In this document: positions 1 through 6,834 of the stretch, piece by piece
Position numbering within the stretch: position 1 is the stretch's first letter
Layout: each line of letters begins with the position of its first letter
From: Deltaproteobacteria bacterium
GTDB lineage: Bacteria > Desulfobacterota > Desulfomonilia > UBA1062
Direction: 5' to 3'
DNA: 11,116 nt
NCBI GenBank assembly: GCA_020053185.1
Contig: JAGVNP010000279.1
Location: 1 to 11,116, forward strand
Notes under the pieces: generated by a model
Database searches by the model: none
Seen by the model: the letters and a program-made list of their open reading frames with translations, nothing else
What the model was told of the DNA's origin: nothing
Made by a program: the position numbers and the translations under genes

Positions 1-130
1 CTTTCAGGTGTGTTCGCTCGTTTGAAAAAATCCGGCCGCAAAAATTCGCTTCGCTCAGGTTTTGCTCTTCTCCTGCTTTTTCTTCACTCACTCGCCGGTT
101 TCAAGGGTACCCACTTTTTTGATTACAACA
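1..130. other. Left flank of the IS, no gene recognised
   Basis: Plus frame 1 is open from the window edge to a TGA at 136-138, inside the left end of the IS. The translation is low-complexity and rich in Leu and Ser (for example SLRSGFALLLLFLHSLAG), with no recognisable domain. It could be the tail of an interrupted gene or, more likely, a non-coding repeat that happens to be open. I assign no function. Confidence 0.3.
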
Positions 131-148
131 GAGTTTGTTGAAAAACTC
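131..148 (+). repeat. Left terminal inverted repeat of the IS
   Basis: The sequence GAGTTTGTTGAAAAACTC is the partner of the right end read on the opposite strand (GAGCCTGTCGAAAAAGTC), with 14 of 18 identical. Similarity ends at the outer GAG, which I use as the element boundary. Confidence 0.65.
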
Positions 149-262
149 TTTTGGGCGAAGGAACTTTTCGTTTTTGTGGAAGGTTTTCAATTTTATTTCA
201 TATGCTTTTAGTTTTTTATTCTGTCATCACGTTCAGCTCCGGTCATATCCTGTTTATTTATC

Positions 263-1768
263 CTACGTGAAGCCATAGTTCGCGATCTTTTCTATGTTGT
301 GCACCATGCAGTAGAGCAGCCATTGTATGTTGACCTTGATCTTGCTTCTTAGGGTGAACCGGTCCATACGCTTCAAGAACCGTATGTTCGCGAATACCGG
401 TTCTACAACAGCCATGCGGCGGGAATAGATCTTTTTCCCCTGCTCACTCTCAAGTTTTTTGATCATGATCTTGGTTAAATTCACCCCGTCCGGGCCTATG
501 GGAACCATTAACTGTTTTGGCCCTCGTCCATTACCGTAAATACACTTGTCCTTTTTGCTACAGCTCCTGCAATCCTCCTCGCTTGCTTTATACCTTCGGT
601 ATACGTTACCAGTGGTCACCATGCGTTTCACATTGAGACTAAGAATCTTGTTGTTTGGACAGATATAGTGATCTTCCTTGTCATTGTATTGAAAGTCCTC
701 AAGTATGTAATGCGTCCTCTTGCAATGCTCACCCTTCTTCATCCGGCCAGCGAACCGCGGATCTCTCCTGCGGAAAAGCTTGTCAGGAATGTACGCATCC
801 AATCCCTCATCCATGCACTTCTGGATATTCACCTTGCTGTGATACCCGCTATCAGCAGTAAACGTCTTGCCCTTAAAATAATCCGTATGGCCGATCTGCT
901 CCATGTTCTCCCTTGCACCATCGATCACGGGTTCTGCCAGTACAATGTCCTGGCTCTCGCCGAAGACCTCTCCATGGACAATGACCTGGTGCTTCGCATC
1001 TACCAGGGCCTGTGAGTTGTACCCCTGCACAGCACCATGGGAACTCGTCATCTTCGCAGAATCATTGTCAATGACATTGCTCTTAACCTCACGCCCTGTC
1101 TTGCCGATCCTGGCATTATTATCCTTAAGCCATGCCTGTATCCGGTCTACCTGTTTTTTAAACTTCTCTACCAGCTTATCCCGGTATTCCCTGTCAGAAG
1201 AAGAACCATCATCCTTCCCGTCTTCCTCCTCCTGCTCCTTGATCAACTCCCTGACCTTTTCTTCAAGCTTGTCCTTCTTTCTCTTCAGATCCTCAATCTC
1301 TCCGCTCCACTGCGTGGATGCGTTCGAGGGAAGCTTGCACCCGTCAAGGGCAAAGAATGTACCACCTAAAAGATTCATCTCCTCACATACAAGCAGAACA
1401 TCCCTGAACAACGGCAGGATCTCTTCCTTCATGGATGATACAAACATGGCAATCGTGCTGTGGTCAGGCTTCTGCCCGCAGGACAATGCCATAAAAATAA
1501 TATTCTCCTGACATGCCCTCTCTATCTTCCGGGAAGAGATCAACCCCCTCGCATACCCAAACAGTACTACCTTCAACAGCACCTTCGGATCGTATGCCAG
1601 CCTCCCGGTCTCGTCATTGTTGAACTTCTCATCAAACACCGACATGTTCAGTTTGCTCTCCACCACCGTGTGGATCGCAAACTCCAGTGTCCCAGGCACT
1701 ACCTGCTCCTCAAGTGAAATGGGTAACAAGACCATCTGCTTGTAATCGTATTTTTTATACCTCGCCAT
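263..1768 (-). CDS. IS1182-family DDE transposase
   Basis: This is the transposase of the surrounding IS, which cuts and joins DNA at the element ends. It has about 501 residues, full length for the family. Numbered from the chosen start, the N-terminal part (about 35-110) resembles the DUF772 domain of IS1182/IS5-type transposases. The DDE nuclease follows, with likely catalytic D142 (FALDGCKLPSNAS), D306 (TADSGYHS) and E456 (RRMAVVEPVFANIRF). A highly charged coiled-coil insert lies at about 157-215, and a Cys cluster CxxCx5C at about 400-409 may bind metal. I chose the ATG at 1768 (MARYKKYDYKQ) because a GGAG lies 9 nt upstream. In-frame ATG at 1783 and TTG at 1786 are alternatives that would add 5-6 residues. 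No frameshift or internal stop is visible, so the element could be active. Confidence 0.93.
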   Translation of the reverse strand: MARYKKYDYKQMVLLPISLEEQVVPGTLEFAIHTVVESKLNMSVFDEKFNNDETGRLAYDPKVLLKVVLFGYARGLISSRKIERACQENIIFMALSCGQKPDHSTIAMFVSSMKEEILPLFRDVLLVCEEMNLLGGTFFALDGCKLPSNASTQWSGEIEDLKRKKDKLEEKVRELIKEQEEEDGKDDGSSSDREYRDKLVEKFKKQVDRIQAWLKDNNARIGKTGREVKSNVIDNDSAKMTSSHGAVQGYNSQALVDAKHQVIVHGEVFGESQDIVLAEPVIDGARENMEQIGHTDYFKGKTFTADSGYHSKVNIQKCMDEGLDAYIPDKLFRRRDPRFAGRMKKGEHCKRTHYILEDFQYNDKEDHYICPNNKILSLNVKRMVTTGNVYRRYKASEEDCRSCSKKDKCIYGNGRGPKQLMVPIGPDGVNLTKIMIKKLESEQGKKIYSRRMAVVEPVFANIRFLKRMDRFTLRSKIKVNIQWLLYCMVHNIEKIANYGFT

Positions 1769-1903
1769 GTCTCCCCGCTCCATCAAAAATTATCCATATC
1801 ATATACCACAAAATACGCTGAGAACATAGGAAATTCCTAGGTCTTTACGTGATTTTCCAAAGAAAACAGACATATAAAAAACTCTGCTACGCTACCCTAA
1901 ACG

Positions 1904-1921
1904 GACTTTTTCGACAGGCTC
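1904..1921 (-). repeat. Right terminal inverted repeat of the IS
   Basis: On the minus strand it reads GAGCCTGTCGAAAAAGTC, matching the left end at 14 of 18 positions. It sits 28 bp from the stop codon of the neighbouring HEPN-like gene, so the IS landed just beyond that gene and did not truncate it. Confidence 0.65.
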
Positions 1922-1949
1922 ACAGTATATCCAGAGTTTTTATGGTGTG

Positions 1950-2483
1950 TCAGCTTTTACTAGGGTTAGGATATTCTTGCACCAACTCTTTTAGACGTTC
2001 TTCGGCGACGGTTGCCTTCTCTTTATTTGCGAAAAGGTCAACCAGAAATTTATCTATCCCTTTGAAAAAAGCATCAGCCAAAGCGGATATTGAAACCACA
2101 ACAAGATCATCAATCCCTGGTTTGCTTCGTATTTCTGGGATACCTCTGTCCATGTAACAAACCATACGACATTTACCTTCTCTACTAAGCTTTGATCTAG
2201 CACCATAGGTGTGAAGCATTGCACATCGCGCACCATACAAATCAAGACCAGTTAGCTGTTCTTTGCAGGGAAATTTAATATATCTCTCTACCCATAAAAT
2301 AAAATCTTTCCTCTCCACATCCTGCTGACCGGCTGGCATGTTCAAGTATGCCATTGTATCCATTCCCGAAAAGATCAAGTTTACAGCAGAACCGTAACAA
2401 TGATTTTCAAGCGTGATTTCTATTCCTCTTTTTATGCCATTATAGATAGCATTTGTTATCGGGTCATTTTTGAATGTTGACAT
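1950..2483 (-). CDS. HEPN-like protein, orphan, possible RNase
   Basis: This is a 177-aa soluble, mostly helical protein with no signal peptide or membrane segment. Its central stretch LTGLDLYGARCAMLHTYGARS contains R86-C-A-M-L-H91, an R-x4-H pattern as found at the active site of HEPN-fold RNases. In that superfamily (for example MNT/HEPN toxins and Cas accessory nucleases) the Arg and His cut RNA. Long helices precede (about 18-47) and follow (about 124-152) the motif, as expected for a HEPN bundle. I recall similar proteins as widespread hypothetical proteins but cannot assign a family with certainty. The start at 2483 has GGAG 7 nt upstream and a promoter about 45-70 bp upstream. No antitoxin (MNT or similar) is next to it. 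It lies between an IS and a hairpin-rich repeat block, so it may have been acquired horizontally. HEPN membership is inferred from the motif; catalysis is not shown. Confidence 0.7.
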   Translation of the reverse strand: MSTFKNDPITNAIYNGIKRGIEITLENHCYGSAVNLIFSGMDTMAYLNMPAGQQDVERKDFILWVERYIKFPCKEQLTGLDLYGARCAMLHTYGARSKLSREGKCRMVCYMDRGIPEIRSKPGIDDLVVVSISALADAFFKGIDKFLVDLFANKEKATVAEERLKELVQEYPNPSKS

Positions 2484-2525
2484 CTTTTGACTCCAACATA
2501 GAAATTTATACTTATTTCTCTATTA

Positions 2526-2553
2526 ATAATAAGTTTCCTTGCCATAAAGTCAA
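2526..2553 (-). promoter_or_regulatory. Sigma70-type promoter of the HEPN-like gene
   Basis: On the minus strand TTGACT (2553-2548) is followed, after 16 bp, by TATTAT (2531-2526). Each hexamer matches the consensus at 5 of 6 positions. Transcription would start near 2518 and leave a leader of about 35 nt before the ATG at 2483, which includes the GGAG ribosome binding site. Confidence 0.6.
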
Positions 2554-2575
2554 CATATCTTGCCAATACCTCTAG

Positions 2576-2756
2576 CCCCTGATCGAAGATCAGGGGTGCG
2601 CAAGTGTGCGTGAGATGCGACAGCATATCACGCACGGTATTATTTGCGGAGCGTGCGATAGCACGCGAAGCGCTTAGCCTTCTCCTGCGCCAAGGAGAAG
2701 GTTGGAAGAGATCGAACAATTTCACCCTCACCCTGCCTCTCCCATCAAGGGAGAGG
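2576..2756. repeat. Block of five hairpins, intergenic repeat
   Basis: Five inverted repeats lie in tandem. At 2576-2596, CCCCTGATC pairs perfectly with GATCAGGGG around a 3-nt loop. At 2606-2635 there is an 8-bp stem (GTGCGTGA/TCACGCAC), one mismatch, then a 4-bp stem with a 4-nt loop. At 2651-2666 GCGTGC pairs with GCACGC around GATA. At 2678-2701 CCTTCTCCT pairs with AGGAGAAGG. At 2736-2756 CCTCTCCC pairs with GGGAGAGG around ATCAA. The last type, next to CACCCTCACCCT, resembles interspersed palindromic repeats I recall from many bacterial genomes. The block fills the spacer between two divergent genes. No protein is likely to be encoded here. It may be a REP/MITE-like repeat or a structured RNA. 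Confidence 0.75.
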
Positions 2757-2812
2757 GGTTTTTGACAAGGAGAGGGATGGTAGAGACCGATCAAAAGGGG
2801 CTTAGAACGGGC

Positions 2813-2841
2813 TTGACCACCCCAAATAGATATGATGTATT
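2813..2841 (+). promoter_or_regulatory. Candidate promoter giving a leaderless mRNA
   Basis: TTGACC (2813-2818) is followed, after 17 bp, by TGTATT (2836-2841). The -35 box is good and the -10 box weak (4 of 6). The predicted transcription start falls on or next to the ATG at 2848, which would explain why that gene has no Shine-Dalgarno sequence. Confidence 0.35.
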
Positions 2842-2847
2842 AGGCCT

Positions 2848-3432
2848 ATGAAGGTAAAACGCAACATAAGAGATATTCTTAACATCCTGAAGGGCCGGAC
2901 TAAAGAAGTCGAGGAGATTCTGGACAGCGGATTTCACGACAAGATGGCGCCGAGGTGGATGGCAAAGACCCAAAAGACGTTGACTGATCTTTTTGGTAAA
3001 AACAACCAGTATGCGCTGAATTTTCAGTCTATAGATCTTCACACCCCGTTTGTGGAGGAAAACCTTTCACAGATTGAGGAAAACGATTCGCGTCTCGCAC
3101 TCGAAGATGCCAGGGTATTTCTGGTATCGCTCATGGATGAGCTTGAATCAGAGTACAAAAATGCTCCCGGAATTATGGACATGGAGAGTATCTTTGCTGA
3201 AATAAACCGTTATGTAAGCGACCATGTGGACAGCTCCATGAAAAAAGATTTCTACCAGAGAATTTCCATACTCAAAGAGGGGTTGTTTTCCGGTGATATG
3301 TCATCAAAAGAGGTAAGAAAGCATATCAAATGGATAGGCGATCTTGATTCCGGGCTGTTTGAGCGGCTTGTTCCTCTCATTACCTGGTTCTATATCGATA
3401 GAGATAATTTCAGCGAAGCATACAATAATTGA
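2848..3432 (+). CDS. Unrecognised 194-aa soluble protein upstream of purH
   Basis: I do not recognise this protein. It is hydrophilic and appears mostly helical, with no signal peptide, membrane segment or metal-binding motif. Recurrent short acidic/basic helices are visible (for example IRDILNILKGRTKEVEEIL near the N-terminus, and SSMKKDFYQRISILKEGLF then SSKEVRKHIKWIGDL in the C-terminal half). Codon use and base composition look like those of the purine genes that follow, which supports a real gene. It ends 53 bp before purH on the same strand and could be the first gene of that operon, although purH has its own strong ribosome binding site. No Shine-Dalgarno precedes the ATG, so the start is less certain; the next in-frame Met is at MAPRW, about 33 residues in. 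Confidence 0.7.
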   Translation: MKVKRNIRDILNILKGRTKEVEEILDSGFHDKMAPRWMAKTQKTLTDLFGKNNQYALNFQSIDLHTPFVEENLSQIEENDSRLALEDARVFLVSLMDELESEYKNAPGIMDMESIFAEINRYVSDHVDSSMKKDFYQRISILKEGLFSGDMSSKEVRKHIKWIGDLDSGLFERLVPLITWFYIDRDNFSEAYNN

Positions 3433-3485
3433 TTTTTGTTTTAGATAGCCAGAATAGATCCACAACAAAAAATTGAGGAGATGAT

Positions 3486-5060
3486 ATGCCGAAGATAGAA
3501 CGGGTGCTGGTTAGCGTCACCAACAAAGATGGAATTATTCCTTTTATCAAAGATCTTGTAGATTTGTTCAAAGTAGAAGTTGTATCAACGGGCGGCACTG
3601 CGCAGGTGTTGAGAAAAAACAATATACCGGTAATTGATATCTCTGATTTCACCGGCTTTCCCGAGATGATGGATGGAAGGCTGAAAACCCTGCATCCAAA
3701 AGTGCATGGCGGTTTTCTTGGTATACGGACAAACCCTTCCCATGTAGCTGCCATGAAAAAGGAAGGTATCAAGCCAATTGATATGCTTGTGGTAAATCTG
3801 TACCGGTTCGAAGAGACTGTGGCAAAAGGCGCTTCGCTTGAGGAAGCAATCGAGAATATCGATATCGGCGGCCCGGCAATGCTGAGAGCAGCTTCTAAGA
3901 ATTATCCTTTTGTCTCGGTTGTAACAGACCCTAACGATTATGCACCTATTATCGAAGAAATGAAAAAATCCGGCGGATCGGTGAGCGAGAAGACCAATTT
4001 TAATCTGGCGAGAAAGGCATTTTCTCTGACCGCACGCTATGATGCAGCAATATCAAACCATCTCCAGGGCATTGATGTGGAAGCAGGCGAGTTTCCTCTT
4101 ACCTACACGGTTCAGTACGAGCGCAAACAGCTTCTGCGCTATGGGGAAAACCCACATTTGAAGGCTGCTTTCTACAGCGATACCAAACTCGACCAGCCAT
4201 CCATCTCAGGCGCAGATCAGCTTTGGGGAAAGGAATTATCCTACAACAATATCATGGACAGCGATGCTGCGCTTGATCTGATCATGGAGTTCGATGATCC
4301 TGCATGCGTGATCCTGAAGCATACAAACCCGTGCGGTGCAGCGCTCTCAAAGGCATCACTTGTAGATGCGTACGCACGGGCATTCAAGGTTGACCCTACA
4401 TCAGCATTCGGCGGGATCGTCGGTTTCAACAGGACAGTTGATGCCGAGACAGCAAAGGCAGTCGGCGAGGTATTCACCGAGGTGATCATTGCGCCTGACT
4501 TCACAGCAGATGCACTCGCCATCCTTGAGCAGAAAAAGAACGTGCGTCTTTTGAAAATGACTGGTATTGCTTCCGGTCATGCAGCAAAAAAGAGCGGTCT
4601 TACATCAAGAGCTGTAGTTGGCGGGCTGCTTCTCCAGGATAGAGACTTGGGCAATGTTGATCTGGACAAAGCGCAGGTTGTGACAAAGCGCGCTCCTTCA
4701 AAAGATGAAATGGCTGCTCTTAAATTCGCATGGAAGATCGTAAAATTCGTGAAATCAAATGCCATTGTGTATGCCACAAAAGACCAGCTCGTCGGCGTTG
4801 GCGCAGGACAGATGAGCAGGGTTGATTCATCAAAGATCGCAGTGATAAAGGCAAACAATGCAGGGTTGTCTACAAAAGGATCAGTGATCGCATCTGATGC
4901 ATTCTTCCCGTTCAGGGACGGAGTTGATGAGGCTGCAAAGGCAGGCGCAACCGCAGTGGTTCAGCCTGGCGGCTCGGTAAGAGACCAGGAAGTTATTGAT
5001 GCGGCAAACGAGCATAACATGGCCATGATATTTACCGGCATGCGCCACTTCAAACACTAG
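3486..5060 (+). CDS. purH: Bifunctional AICAR formyltransferase / IMP cyclohydrolase
   Basis: PurH catalyses the last two steps of de novo IMP synthesis in the cytoplasm. AICAR is formylated by 10-formyl-tetrahydrofolate, and FAICAR is then closed to IMP. The length of 524 aa is normal. The N-terminal MGS-like cyclohydrolase domain (about 1-130) shows STGGTA (34-39) and DGRLKTLHPKVHGG (63-76). The formyltransferase domain follows, with RYGENPH (218-224), the catalytic Lys-His pair K278-H279 in ILKHTNPCG, DPTSAFGG (303-310), KSNAIVYA (423-430) and the C-terminal FFPFRDG and TGMRHFKH. One difference from the usual motif is Leu225 where RYGENPHQ normally has Gln. GAGGAG at 3475-3480, 5 nt before the ATG, fixes the start. 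It is the first recognised gene of a purine operon, and purD begins 2 bp after its stop. Confidence 0.98.
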   Translation: MPKIERVLVSVTNKDGIIPFIKDLVDLFKVEVVSTGGTAQVLRKNNIPVIDISDFTGFPEMMDGRLKTLHPKVHGGFLGIRTNPSHVAAMKKEGIKPIDMLVVNLYRFEETVAKGASLEEAIENIDIGGPAMLRAASKNYPFVSVVTDPNDYAPIIEEMKKSGGSVSEKTNFNLARKAFSLTARYDAAISNHLQGIDVEAGEFPLTYTVQYERKQLLRYGENPHLKAAFYSDTKLDQPSISGADQLWGKELSYNNIMDSDAALDLIMEFDDPACVILKHTNPCGAALSKASLVDAYARAFKVDPTSAFGGIVGFNRTVDAETAKAVGEVFTEVIIAPDFTADALAILEQKKNVRLLKMTGIASGHAAKKSGLTSRAVVGGLLLQDRDLGNVDLDKAQVVTKRAPSKDEMAALKFAWKIVKFVKSNAIVYATKDQLVGVGAGQMSRVDSSKIAVIKANNAGLSTKGSVIASDAFFPFRDGVDEAAKAGATAVVQPGGSVRDQEVIDAANEHNMAMIFTGMRHFKH

Positions 5061-5062
5061 AG

Positions 5063-6337
5063 ATGAAAGTTCTCGTAATAGGATCAGGCGGAAGAGAACA
5101 CTCGATCTGCTGGAAGATAGGCCAGAGTTCTCTGGTCGATCAAGTGTTTTGCGCACCCGGCAATGGAGGGATCGCTCAGGATGCTGTTTGCGTGGACATC
5201 ACGGCAACTGACATCGCATCGCTGATCAGTTACGTGAAGAAAAACAATATAAGCTTAAGCGTGGTGGGGCCTGAGGCTCCGCTTGTAGATGGAATAGTAG
5301 ATGCATTTGAATCCGAAGGGCTCAAGGTATTCGGGCCGACAAAAGCTGCTGCTGCTCTCGAAGGATCAAAGGCATTTGCAAAGAACATTATGAAGGAAAG
5401 CCTTATCCCGACCGCAGCATTCGGGATATTTAATGATCATAAAAAAGCCAGTCAATTCATAAAGGATTCGCAAAACCCTGTGGTAGTAAAGGCTGACGGT
5501 CTTGCTGCAGGCAAAGGTGTGATTGTAGCATCCACAAAAGAAGAAGCGCTTTGTGCCATTGACGATATCATGCTCAAAAAAGCATTTGGTGATGCCGGAG
5601 CCAAAGTGGTTCTCGAGAAACGGCTTGCGGGAGAAGAGGCGTCTTTTATCGCGATCACCGACGGCAGCCATATCATTCCAATGGCTTCATCCCAGGATCA
5701 CAAGCGGGCATTTGACAATGACGAAGGTCCTAACACAGGCGGCATGGGCGCATATTCGCCTGCGCCAGTGGTTGATAGCCAGATACATGGCCGGGTTATG
5801 GATGAGGTGCTTTATCCGCTGATCGCAGGGCTTAAGAAAAAAGGCATTATCTATAAAGGCTTCATCTATGCAGGGATTATGATTGATGAGAAAAAACCAT
5901 CTGTACTTGAATTCAATGTGCGCCTCGGCGATCCGGAAACGCAGCCGCTACTGATGAGACTGAAAGGTGATATGGTTCCTGTGCTCATGGAAGTGGCAAA
6001 CGGCGGCAGTATTAAAACCATGACTCTTGAATGGCATGATGATCCAAGCATATGCGTGGTGATCGCATCAGGCGGATATCCCGGGAATTACGAAAAAGGG
6101 AAACCAATATCCGGCCTTGATGAGGCAGGAAAGATTGACGGGGTAAAGGTTTTCCATGCAGGAACAAAAAAACAGGATGGCAAAATTGTCACTTCAGGCG
6201 GCAGGGTGCTTGGTGTAACTGCCTGTGGCATTGACATAGAAAATGCGATAAAAAAGGCATATGAGGCTACCTCAAAGATATCCTTTGACGGGTCATTCTA
6301 TAGAAAAGATATAGGGAAAAAGGCTTTAGAGAGGTGA
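5063..6337 (+). CDS. purD: Phosphoribosylamine-glycine ligase (GAR synthetase)
   Basis: PurD joins 5-phosphoribosylamine and glycine, using ATP, to give GAR in the second step of purine synthesis. The length of 424 aa is typical. The N-terminal domain has the start motif VLVIGSGGREHSICWKI and the loop PGNGGIA (32-38). The ATP-grasp region shows VVKADGLAAGKGV (141-153), EEASFIA, and the signature QDHKRAFDNDEGPNTGGMGAY (211-231). The metal/ATP-binding motif EFNVRLGDPETQP lies at 283-295. The C-terminal domain completes the fold (SGGRVLGVTACG). It starts 2 bp after the purH stop with no clear ribosome binding site of its own, so translation is probably coupled to purH. Its stop overlaps the region of the purE start. 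Confidence 0.98.
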   Translation: MKVLVIGSGGREHSICWKIGQSSLVDQVFCAPGNGGIAQDAVCVDITATDIASLISYVKKNNISLSVVGPEAPLVDGIVDAFESEGLKVFGPTKAAAALEGSKAFAKNIMKESLIPTAAFGIFNDHKKASQFIKDSQNPVVVKADGLAAGKGVIVASTKEEALCAIDDIMLKKAFGDAGAKVVLEKRLAGEEASFIAITDGSHIIPMASSQDHKRAFDNDEGPNTGGMGAYSPAPVVDSQIHGRVMDEVLYPLIAGLKKKGIIYKGFIYAGIMIDEKKPSVLEFNVRLGDPETQPLLMRLKGDMVPVLMEVANGGSIKTMTLEWHDDPSICVVIASGGYPGNYEKGKPISGLDEAGKIDGVKVFHAGTKKQDGKIVTSGGRVLGVTACGIDIENAIKKAYEATSKISFDGSFYRKDIGKKALER

Positions 6338-6339
6338 CG

Positions 6340-6834
6340 ATGATGAAAGTAGCAATTGTAATGGGTTCCAAATCAGATCTTCCGATAATGGAAGAGGCTG
6401 CAGCAATCTTGAAGCAGTTTGATATCAGCTACGAAGTCCGCATCCTCTCTGCGCACAGAACACCTGAAAAGGTGACAGAATTCAGTACCTCGGCAATGAA
6501 GCAGGGGTTCTCCATAATCATTGCAGGCGCAGGCATGGCTGCACATCTTGCAGGTGTCATTGCAGCGCACACCACGCTTCCTGTTATCGGGGTTCCGATT
6601 GATTCATCTTCTCTTGGCGGGATTGACTCTCTGCTCTCTACAGTGCAGATGCCTCCTGGCATTCCTGTTGCCGCAGTGGGACTCGGAAAATCAGGCGCAA
6701 AAAATGCAGCCCTGCTCGCATTAGAGATACTTGCTCTTTCAAGTGCGCCTTTAAGGAAAAAGCTTCTGCGCTACAGAGACGATATGAAAAAATCTGTGCT
6801 TGAAGCAGACAGCAGTCTTAAAGCCAAATGCTGA
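6340..6834 (+). CDS. purE: N5-carboxyaminoimidazole ribonucleotide mutase
   Basis: PurE moves the carboxyl group of N5-CAIR to carbon 4, giving CAIR for purine synthesis. Numbered from the ATG at 6340, the motifs are GSKSD (9-13), SAHRTP with the catalytic His (37-42), AGAGMAAHL (62-70) and SLLSTVQMPPGIPVA (97-111). These fit class I PurE, which normally works with PurK. No purK is in this window, so it should lie elsewhere if the enzyme is a true class I mutase. The C-terminal tail of about 35 residues after the core is charged. Possible starts are GTG 6334, ATG 6340 and ATG 6343. GAGAGG ending at 6334 places the ATG codons 5 and 8 nt away, so I prefer one of those. The gene is packed against the purD stop (6335-6337) and overlaps tsaC by 7 bp. 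Confidence 0.96.
   Translation: MMKVAIVMGSKSDLPIMEEAAAILKQFDISYEVRILSAHRTPEKVTEFSTSAMKQGFSIIIAGAGMAAHLAGVIAAHTTLPVIGVPIDSSSLGGIDSLLSTVQMPPGIPVAAVGLGKSGAKNAALLALEILALSSAPLRKKLLRYRDDMKKSVLEADSSLKAKC

Larger units (their letters stand above)
131..1921 (-). mobile_element. IS1182-family insertion sequence
   Basis: The element is about 1.79 kb, with a single full-length transposase gene on the minus strand flanked by imperfect terminal inverted repeats. The left repeat is at 131-148 and the right one, read on the minus strand, at 1921-1904. They match at 14 of 18 positions and share the core GAAAAA. The size, one-ORF organisation and transposase type fit the IS1182 family. I see no convincing target-site duplication; the flanks share only a 3-bp ACA, which could be chance. 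The ends were set by eye and may be off by a few bases. A near-palindrome around 1827-1841 lies in the 5' leader of the transposase. Confidence 0.8.

Noticed and set aside
903..1511. Long plus-strand open frame inside the transposase gene
   Set aside because: It is antisense to a well-supported transposase, with low-complexity Ser/Leu-rich translation and no start signal.
128..1924. ACA direct repeat flanking the IS as a target-site duplication
   Set aside because: Three bases are too few to exclude chance, and the exact element ends are uncertain.
1849..2157. Plus-strand open frame spanning the IS right end and the HEPN-like gene
   Set aside because: It crosses the IS boundary and is antisense to the HEPN-like gene, so it has no coherent protein.
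2576..2756. CRISPR array
   Set aside because: The stems differ in sequence and there are no regularly spaced identical repeats; no cas gene is present.
2456..2794. Minus-strand open frame of 112 codons across the hairpin block
   Set aside because: It translates hairpins and simple palindromes (PLSLDGRGRVRVK and similar), overlaps the promoter and start of the HEPN-like gene, and has no domain. It is an artefact of repeat sequence.
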